Position numbers and translations under genes: made by a program | Notes under the pieces: generated by a model | What the model saw: only the letters and a program-made list of their open reading frames with translations | What the model was told of the DNA's origin: nothing | Databases searched by the model: none | Origin: Candidatus Gracilibacteria bacterium GN02-872 | GTDB lineage: Bacteria; Patescibacteriota; Gracilibacteria; BD1-5; UBA6164 | Direction: 5' to 3' | Assembly: GCA_003260325.1 (NCBI GenBank) | Contig: MOLU01000006.1 | Coordinates: forward strand, 21,919 to 85,918 | DNA length: 64,000 nucleotides | In this document: positions 63,249-64,000 of the stretch, in pieces | Position numbering within the stretch: position 1 is the first letter of the stretch | Layout of the letters: each line of letters opens with the position of its first letter

Positions 63249-64000
63249 TTATTTCACTTTTTTCCACCATTTTTCAAATTTGAATTCTTTGGCATCTAAA
63301 TCGACTTTCTCTCAAATCATAGGAGTTAGTAAATTATAACTCTCTGTTTTTGAAAGTTCTGAAATCTTTTCAAGTGGTTCGTACCATTTGTGATTAGAAA
63401 GCCTAAATTTTCAAGAATGCACTGGAATCATATTTTTTGTATTTAGTTCTTTGGCTTCTTGAACAACTTGTTCAGGCATAGAGTGATGCTCTGGCCAGCT
63501 TTCATTGTATTGTCAATTTTCCAGAAACGCAAAATCAAAAGGTCAGTATTTTTCTCAAATTTCTTTAAAATGCTTTCAGTAACCAGAATCTCAGCCAATA
63601 AATATTTTTTTTCAATTTATTTCTAAAACATAACTTCACCATAAAGTATTGTTTCTATTAAAGCTTCTTCCTGAAAAATGTCTAGAAGTTGTAAAAGTTA
63701 TTTTTGAATTCTCTCAAATGATTTCCTCTTCTCACCAATCCTTTTCTGAAACTATTGCCATATCGTATCACCAGCGCTCAAAATGACCTCAAACTCAAAG
63801 TGGAGTAAAAACTTTTTTTATTTTTGGCTTCAATTTAAGAATAGTTTCGTAATCTAAATGATCATAGTGATCGTGAGTAATTATCAAAAAATCTATTTCA
63901 GGCATTTCTTCAGCTTTGTAAATATTTGTCCCAGCAAAAGGTTTGTTAAATCAAGGAACTGGAGAGGCTCTATTGCTAAAAACTGGATCAATTAAAAACT
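63249..64000 (-). CDS. Metallo-beta-lactamase-fold hydrolase (NAPE-PLD/UlaG-like), N-terminus beyond window
   Basis: The last 250 residues of an MBL-fold hydrolase cut by the right window edge. The metal-binding motif is ITHDHYDHLDYETI, followed by the second-site region FTTSRHFSGRSFNRNNTLWC (the RH.SGR..  pattern of NAPE-PLD-like proteins), FIGGDSGYGKHF with the bridging aspartate, and MIPVHSGKFRLSNHKWYEPL. It ends KFEKWWKKVK. These proteins hydrolyse phosphodiesters or lactones. The substrate is unknown. A terminator follows directly. Confidence 0.88.

Overview
This is an A+T-rich bacterial chromosome segment that reads UGA as glycine, so only UAA and UAG end genes. Under the standard code the window falls into short broken ORFs. 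With UGA=Gly it resolves into full-length housekeeping genes, and UGA sits at invariant glycines: RpoC NADFDGD, Cas12a IGIDRGE, S15 HSRRG and MetRS TIDGQKISKS. This is genetic code 25, known from the Absconditabacteria (SR1) and Gracilibacteria candidate phyla. I cannot tell these two apart from this window.

Layout. 0-9.4 kb: ferredoxin-like proteins, metG, cysS, tRNA-Phe, a Ste24-like membrane protease, an L,D-transpeptidase and a class B penicillin-binding protein. Between metG and the protease lie three tandem, tightly packed transcription units with their own promoters and terminators but no normal gene. 9.6-16 kb: rpsO on the plus strand faces a complete type V-A CRISPR operon (cas12a-cas4-cas1-cas2) with no CRISPR array nearby. 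16-30 kb: Rel (ppGpp), a pseudopilin, gatB, a hibernation factor, a HIT protein, an orphan solute-binding protein, hemW, a methyltransferase, argS and a VirB6/TrbL-like membrane protein. 30-38 kb: rpoB-rpoC behind a leader with a duplicated motif. 38-46.6 kb: a lipoprotein, mltG, then a patch of small enzymes and decaying genes, including a frameshifted NTF2-like lipoprotein, TraX and CPBP-protease remnants lying head to head, a frameshifted quinone reductase and a methyltransferase with two compensating frameshifts. 46.7-53.8 kb: tgt, a 1,094-residue membrane protein resembling GT-C glycosyltransferases, and malic enzyme. 53.9-63.2 kb: a surface-glycan region with a flippase, four glycosyltransferases and a 1,135-residue surface protein with Ser/Thr/Asn/Gly linkers and repeated PKD-like domains. 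The window ends inside a metallo-beta-lactamase-fold hydrolase.

How the parts fit. The wall genes (PBP, L,D-transpeptidase, MltG) imply a real peptidoglycan layer. The glycan genes surround the giant PKD-type protein, and the DPM1-like transferase ends 4 bp upstream of it in the same operon, so this protein is a plausible glycosylated adhesin for a host-attached life style (inference). The CRISPR genes are full of in-frame UGA, so they have long been adapted to this code. Promoters are strikingly uniform: TTGACA-like and TATAAT-like boxes usually 16 bp apart. All coordinates were derived by hand translation; family names rest on motif recognition, not on database searches.
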